DNA of 9,683 nucleotides from Synergistaceae bacterium (lineage in GTDB: Bacteria; Synergistota; Synergistia; Synergistales; Aminobacteriaceae). How positions within the stretch are numbered: position 1 is the stretch's first letter; the number at the start of each line of letters is the position of its first letter. A program made the position numbers and the translations under genes. Below the pieces are notes generated by a model. That model was not told the DNA's origin. It did no database searches and worked only from the letters and a program-made list of their open reading frames with translations. Shown here in pieces: positions 1 through 5,602 of the stretch. The stretch covers positions 1 through 9,683 of the forward strand of contig JAFSNU010000134.1 in the NCBI GenBank assembly GCA_017447325.1. Reading direction: 5' to 3'.

Positions 1-1703
1 AATAAGTGATGCGCACGCTCGCCCAGCGGCTTGCCTAAATAATCTTTGTAGCATTGCGTTATAGACGGGTTCTCATGCGAGAATCTAATCGCAGATTTCT
101 TGTCGATGTCCCAAAGAATCATTCCGCGCGACTCGCCGAGCTCTTCGCCGTCATGGATAGGCTGGCCGCCGCCGCCCGCGCATCCCGTCGGACAGGCCAT
201 CATCTCGACAAAGTCATATTTAACTTCGCCTTTAGAAATAGCCTCGCATAATTGCCTAATATTTCCTAAGCCATGAGCGACTGCAATTCTTAAAGTCTTG
301 CCGGCGATCTCGAAAGTCGCCTCACGCCACTTGCCCTTATAGCCTCTAACGTCTTTGAACGCGTCCGGATCAGAGTTCTTGCCCATGATTAAATAATACG
401 CGCTTCTTAAAGCCGCTTCCATAACGCCGCCGGTCGTGCCGAAGATATGTCCCGCGCCGGTCGCAGTGCCTAAAGGCTGGTCAAACTCTTCTTCGTCCAA
501 TAATTTTACGTTAATATTCTCAGACTTAATTAATCTCACCATTTCACGCACTGTTAAAACAACGTCAACGTCGCGCGTTCCTGTGCTGTTCATTACAGAC
601 ACGTCGCACTCGTATTTCTTAGCAGTGCAGGGCATGAACGAGACTAAATAAATTCTCTCAGGCTCAACGTTTAAAATCTCAGCGTACCAGGATTTTAAAA
701 TTGCTCCGAACATCTGCTGCGGCGACTTAGCACTCGAGAGATGCGGAACTAAATTCGGGTACTCCATTTTGACGAAGCGCACCCAGCCCGGGCAGCAAGA
801 CGTGAACATCGGCCACTTCTCTTTGTCATAATTTTTAAATTTCTCGACGAACTCGCTGCCTTCTTCCATTATAGTTAAGTCAGCCGAAAAGTCCGTATCA
901 AATACGTAATTAAATCCGACTTGTCTTAAAGCAGCCACTAAACGCTTGGCCGTCGCCTGCTCGTGAGTTAAGCCTAATTGCTCGCCCCATGAAGTGCGGA
1001 CAGCCGGAGCAACGCTCGCGACAACGATTTTATTTTCATCAGCCAACGCGCGTAAAACTTTCGCCGTGTCGTCACGCTCATATAATGCGCCGACCGGGCA
1101 ATGCGTAATACACTGGCCGCAGACCGTGCATTTAGCCTCAGTGATTTTCTTATTGCCCGAGCAGTCAACCGTAGTTCTTGAACCAGTCTTCGAGACATCC
1201 CAAACGTTCATGTTCTGAACTTTGTCGCAGATCTGAATGCAGCGCATGCACTTAATGCACTTCTGCGCGTTGCGAATTAACGGGAAGTCTGTATTCCATT
1301 CGAAAGCCGGCAAATCTTCATGATACGGGAAATGCAAAACGCCCAAGTCATTAGCGACGCTCTGCAAGGCGCAGTTGCCGCTCCTCACGCACTCGGCGCA
1401 TCTCGCGTTATGCTGAGACAAAATTAATTCTACATTAGTCTTGCGGGCCTGTCTGACTTTCGGTGAATTAGTGTAAATCACCATGCCGTCTTCTGCAATC
1501 GTGTTGCACGACGCGACAAGCTTTTCAAGCCCCTCGATCTCGACAACGCAGACTCTGCACGCGCCGATCTCGTTAATATCTTTTAAATAACATAAATGCG
1601 GAATGTCTATATTATTTAACTTCGCCGCTTCCAAAATAGTCGTCCCGGCAGGAACCTGAAGCGATTTATTATTTATTTTAATATTTATCATCTTCTCTAC
1701 CAT
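1..1703 (-). CDS. [FeFe] hydrogenase catalytic subunit, HydA/HndD type (3' end cut by window edge)
   Basis: Reduces protons to H2 or oxidises H2 at an H-cluster, probably in the cytoplasm. I translated 567 residues without an internal stop. In order they show an N-terminal [2Fe-2S] ferredoxin domain (C38, C49, C52, C66), a His-ligated [4Fe-4S] site (H98, C102, C105, C111), a two-cluster ferredoxin domain (C149, C152, C155, C159; C192, C195, C198, C202), and the three H-cluster motifs TSCCPGWV (301-308), MPCTAKKYE (357-365) and MACPTGC followed by GGGGQP (502-514). The last visible residues, ERAHHL, match the family C-terminus, so only about 7-15 residues are missing. I chose the ATG at 1703 because GGAGG at 1716-1720 lies 12 bases upstream; it overlaps the upstream stop codon (ATGGTAG). 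An in-frame ATG at 1691 also fits the family N-terminus but has a poor ribosome site. The gene follows the flavoprotein gene in one operon. The third H-cluster motif has CPTGC where CPGGC is commoner; all ligand cysteines are kept. Confidence 0.96.
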   Translation of the reverse strand, partial: MVEKMINIKINNKSLQVPAGTTILEAAKLNNIDIPHLCYLKDINEIGACRVCVVEIEGLEKLVASCNTIAEDGMVIYTNSPKVRQARKTNVELILSQHNARCAECVRSGNCALQSVANDLGVLHFPYHEDLPAFEWNTDFPLIRNAQKCIKCMRCIQICDKVQNMNVWDVSKTGSRTTVDCSGNKKITEAKCTVCGQCITHCPVGALYERDDTAKVLRALADENKIVVASVAPAVRTSWGEQLGLTHEQATAKRLVAALRQVGFNYVFDTDFSADLTIMEEGSEFVEKFKNYDKEKWPMFTSCCPGWVRFVKMEYPNLVPHLSSAKSPQQMFGAILKSWYAEILNVEPERIYLVSFMPCTAKKYECDVSVMNSTGTRDVDVVLTVREMVRLIKSENINVKLLDEEEFDQPLGTATGAGHIFGTTGGVMEAALRSAYYLIMGKNSDPDAFKDVRGYKGKWREATFEIAGKTLRIAVAHGLGNIRQLCEAISKGEVKYDFVEMMACPTGCAGGGGQPIHDGEELGESRGMILWDIDKKSAIRFSHENPSITQCYKDYLGKPLGERAHHL

Positions 1704-3547
1704 TTCAGTTCGCGGCCTCCTTTAAACACACCAAATCCAAAGTGATCGCAGCGCAGGCAGCGTCCGGCCTCCTGCATTGCCTCTTCATGGCTCATGCCGC
1801 ACTCGCACTTCTTAAAGTCTTTAACGCGCTCTGCAACAGGTCTCTCGCGCATATTAACGCGTCCGCACGCCGTCTTATTATGAGGCACAGGATCAGGAAT
1901 ATCGACATTAAGCTCAATCGGATGATGATAGCCCAGATACTCGTCAATATTAGCCGCCGCGACTTTGCCCGCTGCGATTGCTCTAATAACAGTCGCCGGT
2001 CCGGTCACGCAGTCTCCGCCGGCAAAAATTCCGGGCATTCCGCCGATCTCCTCGTTCTCGAATGCGTCGATATTGCCCCATTTAATAGACACGCCCTCTT
2101 TTTCAAATGCGCGTGACTCGATGCCCTGACCTATAGCAACGATTAATAAATCGCACGGCAGTCTTATCGGATCGACAGACGCGTTTTTCGGCGCGGGACG
2201 TCCGCCCTTCACAAGGCTTATCATCTGCTGCTTAATCCAGAACGCTTTAATTTTATTATCGTCGCCGACTTCGACTTTTAACGGCGCGGCCAGCTCGTAA
2301 ATCTCGCAGCCCTCGACTTCAGTCGCGTCAACTTCCTCGCGGAGAGCCGTCATGTCGTCCTTGCGTCTTCTATAGGCAAGCGTAACGCTCTTTGCGTTAA
2401 GTCTTAAAGACGATCTCGCGCAGTCCATAGCAACGTTTCCGCCGCCGACAACGATTACATTCTTGCCGGTTAAATCCGGATAATTATCGTCGCCGATCTG
2501 TCTTAAAAACGCTACAGCCGACATAACACCGTCCGCGTTCTCTCCCTCGATCTTTAAAGACTTGTCTGTATGCGCTCCGATTGCGATATAAACCGCGTCA
2601 AATTTTTTGCGCAGACTTTCAAGCGTGTTATCGCCGCTGCCGATCGAAATTTCAGTATGAACTTTAATATCTCCGGCAGTCAATAAAGTTTTAATCTCAG
2701 CGTCCAAAGCCTCTCTGGGAAGTCTATACGCCGGAATTCCGTAGCGCAGCATTCCGCCGAGCTGCTTGCGCTGTTCAAAAATCTCGACGCTATGTCCCAT
2801 TAAAGCTAAATAATACGCAGCTGAAATTCCGCTCGGGCCGCCGCCGACAATCGCAACGCGCTTGCCTGTCTTAGGCGCGGGCTTCTCGCCGTCCTTAAAC
2901 ACCGGCACTTCTCCCGCGTGATCGACCGCATATAATTTCATGCCGCGAATATTAACGCTGTCGTCGATCATGTTGCGTCTGCAGCGTCTTTCGCACGGAT
3001 GCTCGCAGACCATTGCGCACACAACCGGGAACGGATTATCTTTGCGAATTAATCTAACAGCATCTGCATAACGGCCTTCTGCTACTAAAGCGATATAGCC
3101 CGGGATGTCAACGTGAGCGGGGCAGAGCGACACGCACGGCACAGGCTGTGAAAGCGCAGCCAGGCAGCGATGTTTAGTCACATGCTCGATATAGTCATCT
3201 CTAAATCCTCTTACGCCCTTTAATACCATGTTAGCTGCTTCAAAGCCAATCGCGCAGTCAGCCGAATTATAAATAGTCTCAGCTGTCTTCTCGATTAAGT
3301 CAATTGTCTCAAGCGTTCCCTTGCCGTCAAGAATATCCTCGATTAAACGCTCAAGCTGCGGAAGTCCAACGCGGCACGGAACGCACTTTCCGCAAGTCTG
3401 AGCGGCGCAGACCTTTAAAAAGCTGCTCGCAAGATCCAACGGACAAAGCCCGGGCGGACTCGCTATAATTCTCCGTTCAAGATCTTTGTACAGTGATTCG
3501 ACAGTTGCCTCGGCCTGATTTTCTGTAATAATGCTAAGGCGGCTCAA
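1697..3547 (-). CDS. NuoF-type 4Fe-4S domain fused to GltD-like FAD/NAD(P) oxidoreductase, hydrogenase partner
   Basis: Probably passes electrons between a pyridine nucleotide and the downstream [FeFe] hydrogenase. Residues 1-125 contain the C-terminal iron-sulfur part of a NuoF/51-kDa subunit: TCGKCVPC (C52, C55, C58) with a distant fourth cysteine at about 98. The FMN/NADH-binding half of NuoF and any NuoE domain are absent. From about residue 128 the protein is like the glutamate synthase small subunit and NfnB: a cysteine-rich region (about 128-190, including CEHPCERRC), an FAD fold with VAIVGGGPSG (about 231-240), a nucleotide fold with VIVVGGGNVAMD (about 364-375), and GIFAGGDC near 506-513. 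More cysteines (KKCEC, RCLRC) lie near the C-terminus. The TTG start at 3547 is preferred because GGGGGAG ends eight bases upstream; the in-frame GTG at 3556 overlaps that site. Length is 616 aa. Physiological partner and bifurcation are inferred. Confidence 0.88.
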   Translation of the reverse strand: MSRLSIITENQAEATVESLYKDLERRIIASPPGLCPLDLASSFLKVCAAQTCGKCVPCRVGLPQLERLIEDILDGKGTLETIDLIEKTAETIYNSADCAIGFEAANMVLKGVRGFRDDYIEHVTKHRCLAALSQPVPCVSLCPAHVDIPGYIALVAEGRYADAVRLIRKDNPFPVVCAMVCEHPCERRCRRNMIDDSVNIRGMKLYAVDHAGEVPVFKDGEKPAPKTGKRVAIVGGGPSGISAAYYLALMGHSVEIFEQRKQLGGMLRYGIPAYRLPREALDAEIKTLLTAGDIKVHTEISIGSGDNTLESLRKKFDAVYIAIGAHTDKSLKIEGENADGVMSAVAFLRQIGDDNYPDLTGKNVIVVGGGNVAMDCARSSLRLNAKSVTLAYRRRKDDMTALREEVDATEVEGCEIYELAAPLKVEVGDDNKIKAFWIKQQMISLVKGGRPAPKNASVDPIRLPCDLLIVAIGQGIESRAFEKEGVSIKWGNIDAFENEEIGGMPGIFAGGDCVTGPATVIRAIAAGKVAAANIDEYLGYHHPIELNVDIPDPVPHNKTACGRVNMRERPVAERVKDFKKCECGMSHEEAMQEAGRCLRCDHFGFGVFKGGRELKW

Positions 3548-3555
3548 AAAGATCA

Positions 3556-3562
3556 CTCCCCC
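3556..3562 (-). promoter_or_regulatory. Shine-Dalgarno that decides the TTG start of the flavoprotein
   Basis: On the minus strand GGGGGAG is followed by eight bases and then TTG (3547-3545). The upstream in-frame GTG at 3556-3554 begins with the last G of this site, so it cannot be used with it. The protein therefore probably starts MSRLSIITEN. Confidence 0.6.
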
Positions 3563-3621
3563 GTCTTAAATTAAAATTTAAATTAAAATTTATTAAATTT
3601 TATTTTACTTACCCCTGATTA

Positions 3622-3627
3622 ATTATA
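3622..3627 (-). promoter_or_regulatory. Candidate -10 box for the hydrogenase operon
   Basis: A perfect TATAAT on the minus strand, about 75 bases before the flavoprotein start. No good TTGACA-like -35 box lies 16-18 bases upstream, so a promoter here may depend on an activator. The surroundings are so AT-rich that a chance match is likely. Confidence 0.35.
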
Positions 3628-3655
3628 TAATAAATTTTATTTTTAATTTATCTAT

Positions 3656-3677
3656 TTTATCAGCAATTTATCAGCAA
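3656..3677 (-). repeat. Exact 11-bp tandem direct repeat upstream of the hydrogenase operon
   Basis: The minus-strand unit TTGCTGATAAA occurs twice head to tail with no gap, at 3677-3667 and 3666-3656. The 11-bp period places both copies on the same face of the helix. The repeat starts about 29 bases upstream of the candidate -10 box and lies between the toxin terminator and the leader, where an activator site would be expected. I do not recognise the motif; it is not the inverted repeat of the NADH sensor Rex. Confidence 0.6.
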
Positions 3678-3691
3678 GAAAATTTTTGCGC

Positions 3692-3735
3692 ATAACAAAA
3701 CGCCCCGCGCTTTACTTTAAGCACAGGGCGTGATT
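3692..3735. repeat. 44-bp direct repeat, copy A
   Basis: Identical base for base to 4423-4466, and it contains a complete terminator hairpin. The copies end where the sequence differs on both sides (C versus T on the left, T versus A on the right). The two copies bracket the toxin-antitoxin pair. Confidence 0.95.
3700..3731 (-). terminator. Intrinsic terminator of the toxin-antitoxin operon
   Basis: The minus-strand RNA forms a 13-bp stem with a six-base loop: ACGCCC pairs with GGGCGU, then two G-U pairs within the remaining G-C and A-U pairs. It is followed by UUUGUUAU. It begins four bases after the toxin stop codon. Read on the plus strand, the G-U pairs become two C-A mismatches, so it is stronger for minus-strand transcripts, though the T-rich DNA to its right could allow weak plus-strand use. 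Confidence 0.85.
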
Positions 3736-4062
3736 TTATTTTAGATTTTTAATTCTTCGCAGTGCTATATCGTAAACTTCTTCATCTTCCCGCACTCCGA
3801 TGACAACGACAAGCATTTTATTTTCAATCCTGATCAGCTTATATACTATTCTAAGCCCTTCGCCTTTTAATTTTATTTTTAAATAACCAGTAAGATTGAT
3901 TCCGCGTTTATGGCCAAGCGGTTTGCCATAGCCGCCATCGTTCTGCGGAAGCGGATTTTCTTTAACTTTATTAATTGCTTTATTCACTACAAGCTGCTGA
4001 CGGCGTGTGAGATTTTTGTAATCTTCAACTGCTTCAGGAAGATAAACAAGCTCCCAGCTCAT
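3736..4062 (-). CDS. RelE/ParE-superfamily toxin
   Basis: A 108-residue basic protein that fits the RelE/ParE toxin fold. It begins MSWELVYLPEAVEDYKNL, like the first strand and helix of RelE. The middle holds YGKPLGHKRG and GYLKIKLKGEGLRIVYKL, the usual core with the LRIVYK strand. It ends REDEEVYDIALRRI, a common C-terminal pattern in the family. RelE members cut mRNA in the ribosome and ParE members act on gyrase; this sequence looks closer to RelE, but I cannot settle that. Its ATG overlaps the antitoxin stop codon (ATGA), so translation is probably coupled. A terminator begins four bases after its stop. No frameshift or truncation is visible, so it may be active. Confidence 0.88.
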   Translation of the reverse strand: MSWELVYLPEAVEDYKNLTRRQQLVVNKAINKVKENPLPQNDGGYGKPLGHKRGINLTGYLKIKLKGEGLRIVYKLIRIENKMLVVVIGVREDEEVYDIALRRIKNLK

Positions 4063-4388
4063 TCAAATTCGACCTCGCCTACGCTGTCTAAATCTTCCTG
4101 CGTGATATTAAGAATTTTGCGCATCTCCGACTCCGTAATTAATCGTGAACTTGAAGAATCATAATTTTCCATGCGCTTTACAGCCATAGTCAGGAGCAGA
4201 TAATCGTTTAAGCCGTCCATAATTTCAATATATTCATCAGGCGGCACAAGCACAGCCTCGGCTCTGTTATTTTTCATTACGACCTTTGAGCCGTTAGCTT
4301 TTACATCAGCAAAAATTTTTTCAGCAAGGCCGCAGTTAAACTCTGAGATAGGCACAGTATTTTTTATTGCGCTTACAACCGACGACAT
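4059..4388 (-). CDS. Phd/YefM-family antitoxin
   Basis: A 109-residue protein that should bind and neutralise the toxin encoded four bases into its own end, and bind the operon's promoter as an autorepressor, as family members do. The N-terminal half has the Phd/YefM pattern: VPISEFNCGLAEKIFADV, then GSKVVMKNNRAEAVLVPPDEY. These correspond to the DNA-binding dimer domain. The acidic C-terminal part (about 75-109, rich in D, E and S and ending VGEVEFE) is the expected toxin-binding tail. The ATG at 4388 is supported by AAGGAG at 4402-4397, eight bases upstream. The operon order, antitoxin before toxin, is the usual one. Confidence 0.88.
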   Translation of the reverse strand: MSSVVSAIKNTVPISEFNCGLAEKIFADVKANGSKVVMKNNRAEAVLVPPDEYIEIMDGLNDYLLLTMAVKRMENYDSSSSRLITESEMRKILNITQEDLDSVGEVEFE

Positions 4389-4417
4389 CTCTTCATCTCC
4401 TTTATAACTATAAATAA

Positions 4418-4423
4418 ATTATA
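4418..4423 (-). promoter_or_regulatory. Candidate -10 box for the toxin-antitoxin operon
   Basis: A TATAAT on the minus strand, 29 bases before the antitoxin ATG. It would give a short leader that still carries the AAGGAG site. No clear -35 box is present: the region where it should lie is inside the terminator hairpin of the preceding operon. Weak evidence in AT-rich DNA. Confidence 0.3.
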
Positions 4424-4466
4424 TAACAAAACGCCCCGCGCTTTACTTTAAGCACAGGGCGTGATT
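4423..4466. repeat. 44-bp direct repeat, copy B
   Basis: Identical to 3692-3735 over all 44 bases. It lies directly after the biotin carrier gene and contains that operon's terminator. With copy A it frames a segment of about 0.73 kb per repeat period that holds only the toxin-antitoxin pair. Confidence 0.95.
4431..4462 (-). terminator. Intrinsic terminator of the decarboxylase operon
   Basis: The same 13-bp stem, six-base loop and UUUGUUAU tail as at 3700-3731. It begins 31 bases after the biotin carrier stop codon, so the decarboxylase transcript should end here without including a beta subunit. Confidence 0.85.
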
Positions 4467-4493
4467 AATTTTAAATTTTATAAATTAAATTAT

Positions 4494-4949
4494 TTACGCG
4501 ATGACCATTAACACGTCGCCGGTGTTCACGCTGTCACCGGCGCTGACTTTAATCTGCGCAACCTTGCCTGAAGACGTGGCAAAAATTTCGTTCTCCATCT
4601 TCATTGCCTCGAGCAGTAAAACTAAATCGCCGTTGTTCACGCTGTCGCCGACTGCAACTTTAATGCTCAAAACTTTGCCGGGCATCGGGGCTGCGATCTC
4701 AGTTCCGCCGGCGGGCGCAGGCTCGGCTGCCGGTGCGGGTGCAGGAGCAGTTGCCGGGGCTGCTGCAGGTGCCGGGGCAGGAGCGGGTGCAGCAGCCGGA
4801 GCTGCAACAGGTGCAGGTGCTGCTACGGGAGCGGGCGCTGCAACAGGCGCAGGAGCTGCGACTACCGCCGGAGCTGCCGCCGCTCCGCCTAAATCTTCTA
4901 CTTCTACTATATATGCTGTTCCGTCAACAGTAACTCTATATTTATTCAT
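4494..4949 (-). CDS. mmdC: Biotin carboxyl carrier subunit of the decarboxylase (MmdC/gamma type)
   Basis: Carries the carboxyl group on a biotin arm from the carboxyltransferase MmdA to the membrane decarboxylase subunit. The 151 residues form three parts: an N-terminal segment MNKYRVTVDGTAYIVEVEDL as in MmdC and GcdC, a long Ala/Pro linker (about 22-84), and a C-terminal biotinyl domain (about 85-151). The linker holds repeated APAPVA units. The biotinyl domain has PMPGKV and the attachment site EAMKMEN, whose K carries the biotin. An upstream in-frame TTG at 4970 is rejected as start because the AGGAG site (4961-4965) would lie inside the coding region; the ATG at 4949 lies 11 bases after it. 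It is the last gene of the operon, with a terminator 31 bases downstream. The DNA of the linker is an imperfect GC-rich repeat. Confidence 0.93.
   Translation of the reverse strand: MNKYRVTVDGTAYIVEVEDLGGAAAAPAVVAAPAPVAAPAPVAAPAPVAAPAAAPAPAPAPAAAPATAPAPAPAAEPAPAGGTEIAAPMPGKVLSIKVAVGDSVNNGDLVLLLEAMKMENEIFATSSGKVAQIKVSAGDSVNTGDVLMVIA
4705..4885 (-). repeat. Imperfect GC-rich repeat encoding the Ala/Pro linker
   Basis: Reiterated GCN and CCN codons encode APAPVA-like units of the biotin carrier linker. Boundaries are approximate. Such repeats vary in copy number by slippage, and they open long antisense frames on the plus strand that are not genes. Confidence 0.7.
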
Positions 4950-5008
4950 GCTAAATAAAACTCCTCTCAAGTTTTAAAAAATTAAAATTTTAAATTAAAT
5001 AAATTATT

Positions 5009-5554
5009 CTATCTCCACGTTCTCGATAAGCGATTATGAACGAGAGCTATACGGCCTGACGTCTTCCATGCTCCTGCTCCGAAGTTCGGCGCGTTTTTAG
5101 CCGGAGCTTCAGGCAATGCCAACGCGGGCTGTATCGAAACTATGCGTCCCGCGCCCTGAGTTGCCGCCATGATAGCCGCCGTGATCGCCGCGACAATTTT
5201 CGTCTGAGGCGTATTAACAACCGGAGCCGGAGCTGCTGCTACAGCTTGAGCTGCAGGCGCAGCTGCCGGAGCTTGGGCTGCGGCCTTTACAGGGGCTGCG
5301 GGCTTAGAATCATTTTTTTTTACGTTGCCCTCGTCCTCGTCAGCGGCAAATACTCTCACTGCGTAAATCATCGCCGTCAAAACAATCAGCACTCCAAAGA
5401 CTATAGAGAACGCTACGATGCTAACGTTAATTGCGCCCTCGACGCCCTCAAAGCGCGACGCTGTTCCGACTTCGGCGTGCGTCTCTACGGCTTCAGCCTG
5501 CACGGTCTGCACGGCATGTTCGCCTTCGTTTATAACTTCTCTTGTCTGTTCCAT
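5009..5554 (-). CDS. mmdD: Small membrane subunit of the Na+-pumping decarboxylase (OadG/MmdD-like)
   Basis: Likely anchors the soluble MmdA and biotin carrier to the membrane beta subunit, as OadG and MmdD do. The 181 residues show a polar N-terminus (about 1-40), one hydrophobic transmembrane segment (about 42-68, INVSIVAFSIVFGVLIVL and on), an acidic/basic stretch DEDEGNVKKND, a long Ala/Pro linker (about 84-115), and a C-terminal domain. The C-terminal domain includes KIVAAITAAIMAA and ends near AWKTSGRIALVHNR, typical of MmdD. The ATG at 5554 follows AGGAGA at a spacing of nine bases. The gene lies 48 bases after mmdA and 59 before mmdC. The first 40 residues are longer than in short OadG proteins, where the helix comes near the N-terminus. 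Confidence 0.85.
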   Translation of the reverse strand: MEQTREVINEGEHAVQTVQAEAVETHAEVGTASRFEGVEGAINVSIVAFSIVFGVLIVLTAMIYAVRVFAADEDEGNVKKNDSKPAAPVKAAAQAPAAAPAAQAVAAAPAPVVNTPQTKIVAAITAAIMAATQGAGRIVSIQPALALPEAPAKNAPNFGAGAWKTSGRIALVHNRLSRTWR

Positions 5555-5602
5555 TTTAAAATTCTCCTAAATTTAAATTTATTTAAATTTTAAATTTAAA
5601 AA

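Noticed and set aside
54..1218. Short plus- and minus-strand frames in the first 1.2 kb.
   Set aside because: All lie inside the hydrogenase gene, whose iron-sulfur and H-cluster motifs are continuous in one frame to the window edge.
1742..2116. Plus-strand open frame of 124 codons opposite the flavoprotein.
   Set aside because: Antisense shadow within well-conserved coding sequence, without domain or start signals.
3656..3677. Rex-type redox operator upstream of the hydrogenase operon.
   Set aside because: Rex sites are inverted repeats like TTGTGAA with TTCACAA; this is a direct repeat with a different sequence.
3692..4466. CRISPR array or insertion sequence ends formed by the 44-bp repeats.
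   Set aside because: Only two copies, spaced about 731 bases apart in direct orientation, with genes for a toxin and antitoxin but no transposase between them.
4950..4970. Earlier TTG start for the biotin carrier protein at 4970.
   Set aside because: The ribosome site AGGAG would fall inside the coding sequence, and the family N-terminus begins at the ATG at 4949.
4501..4977. Long plus-strand open frame, rich in Ala and Gly, opposite the biotin carrier gene.
   Set aside because: It is an antisense shadow of the repetitive Ala/Pro linker; it has no ribosome site or known domain, and the minus-strand protein has a clear biotin site.
5555..5602. Intrinsic terminator between mmdA and the small membrane subunit.
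   Set aside because: The possible hairpin has only A-T pairs and is interrupted; it is unlikely to stop transcription within the operon.
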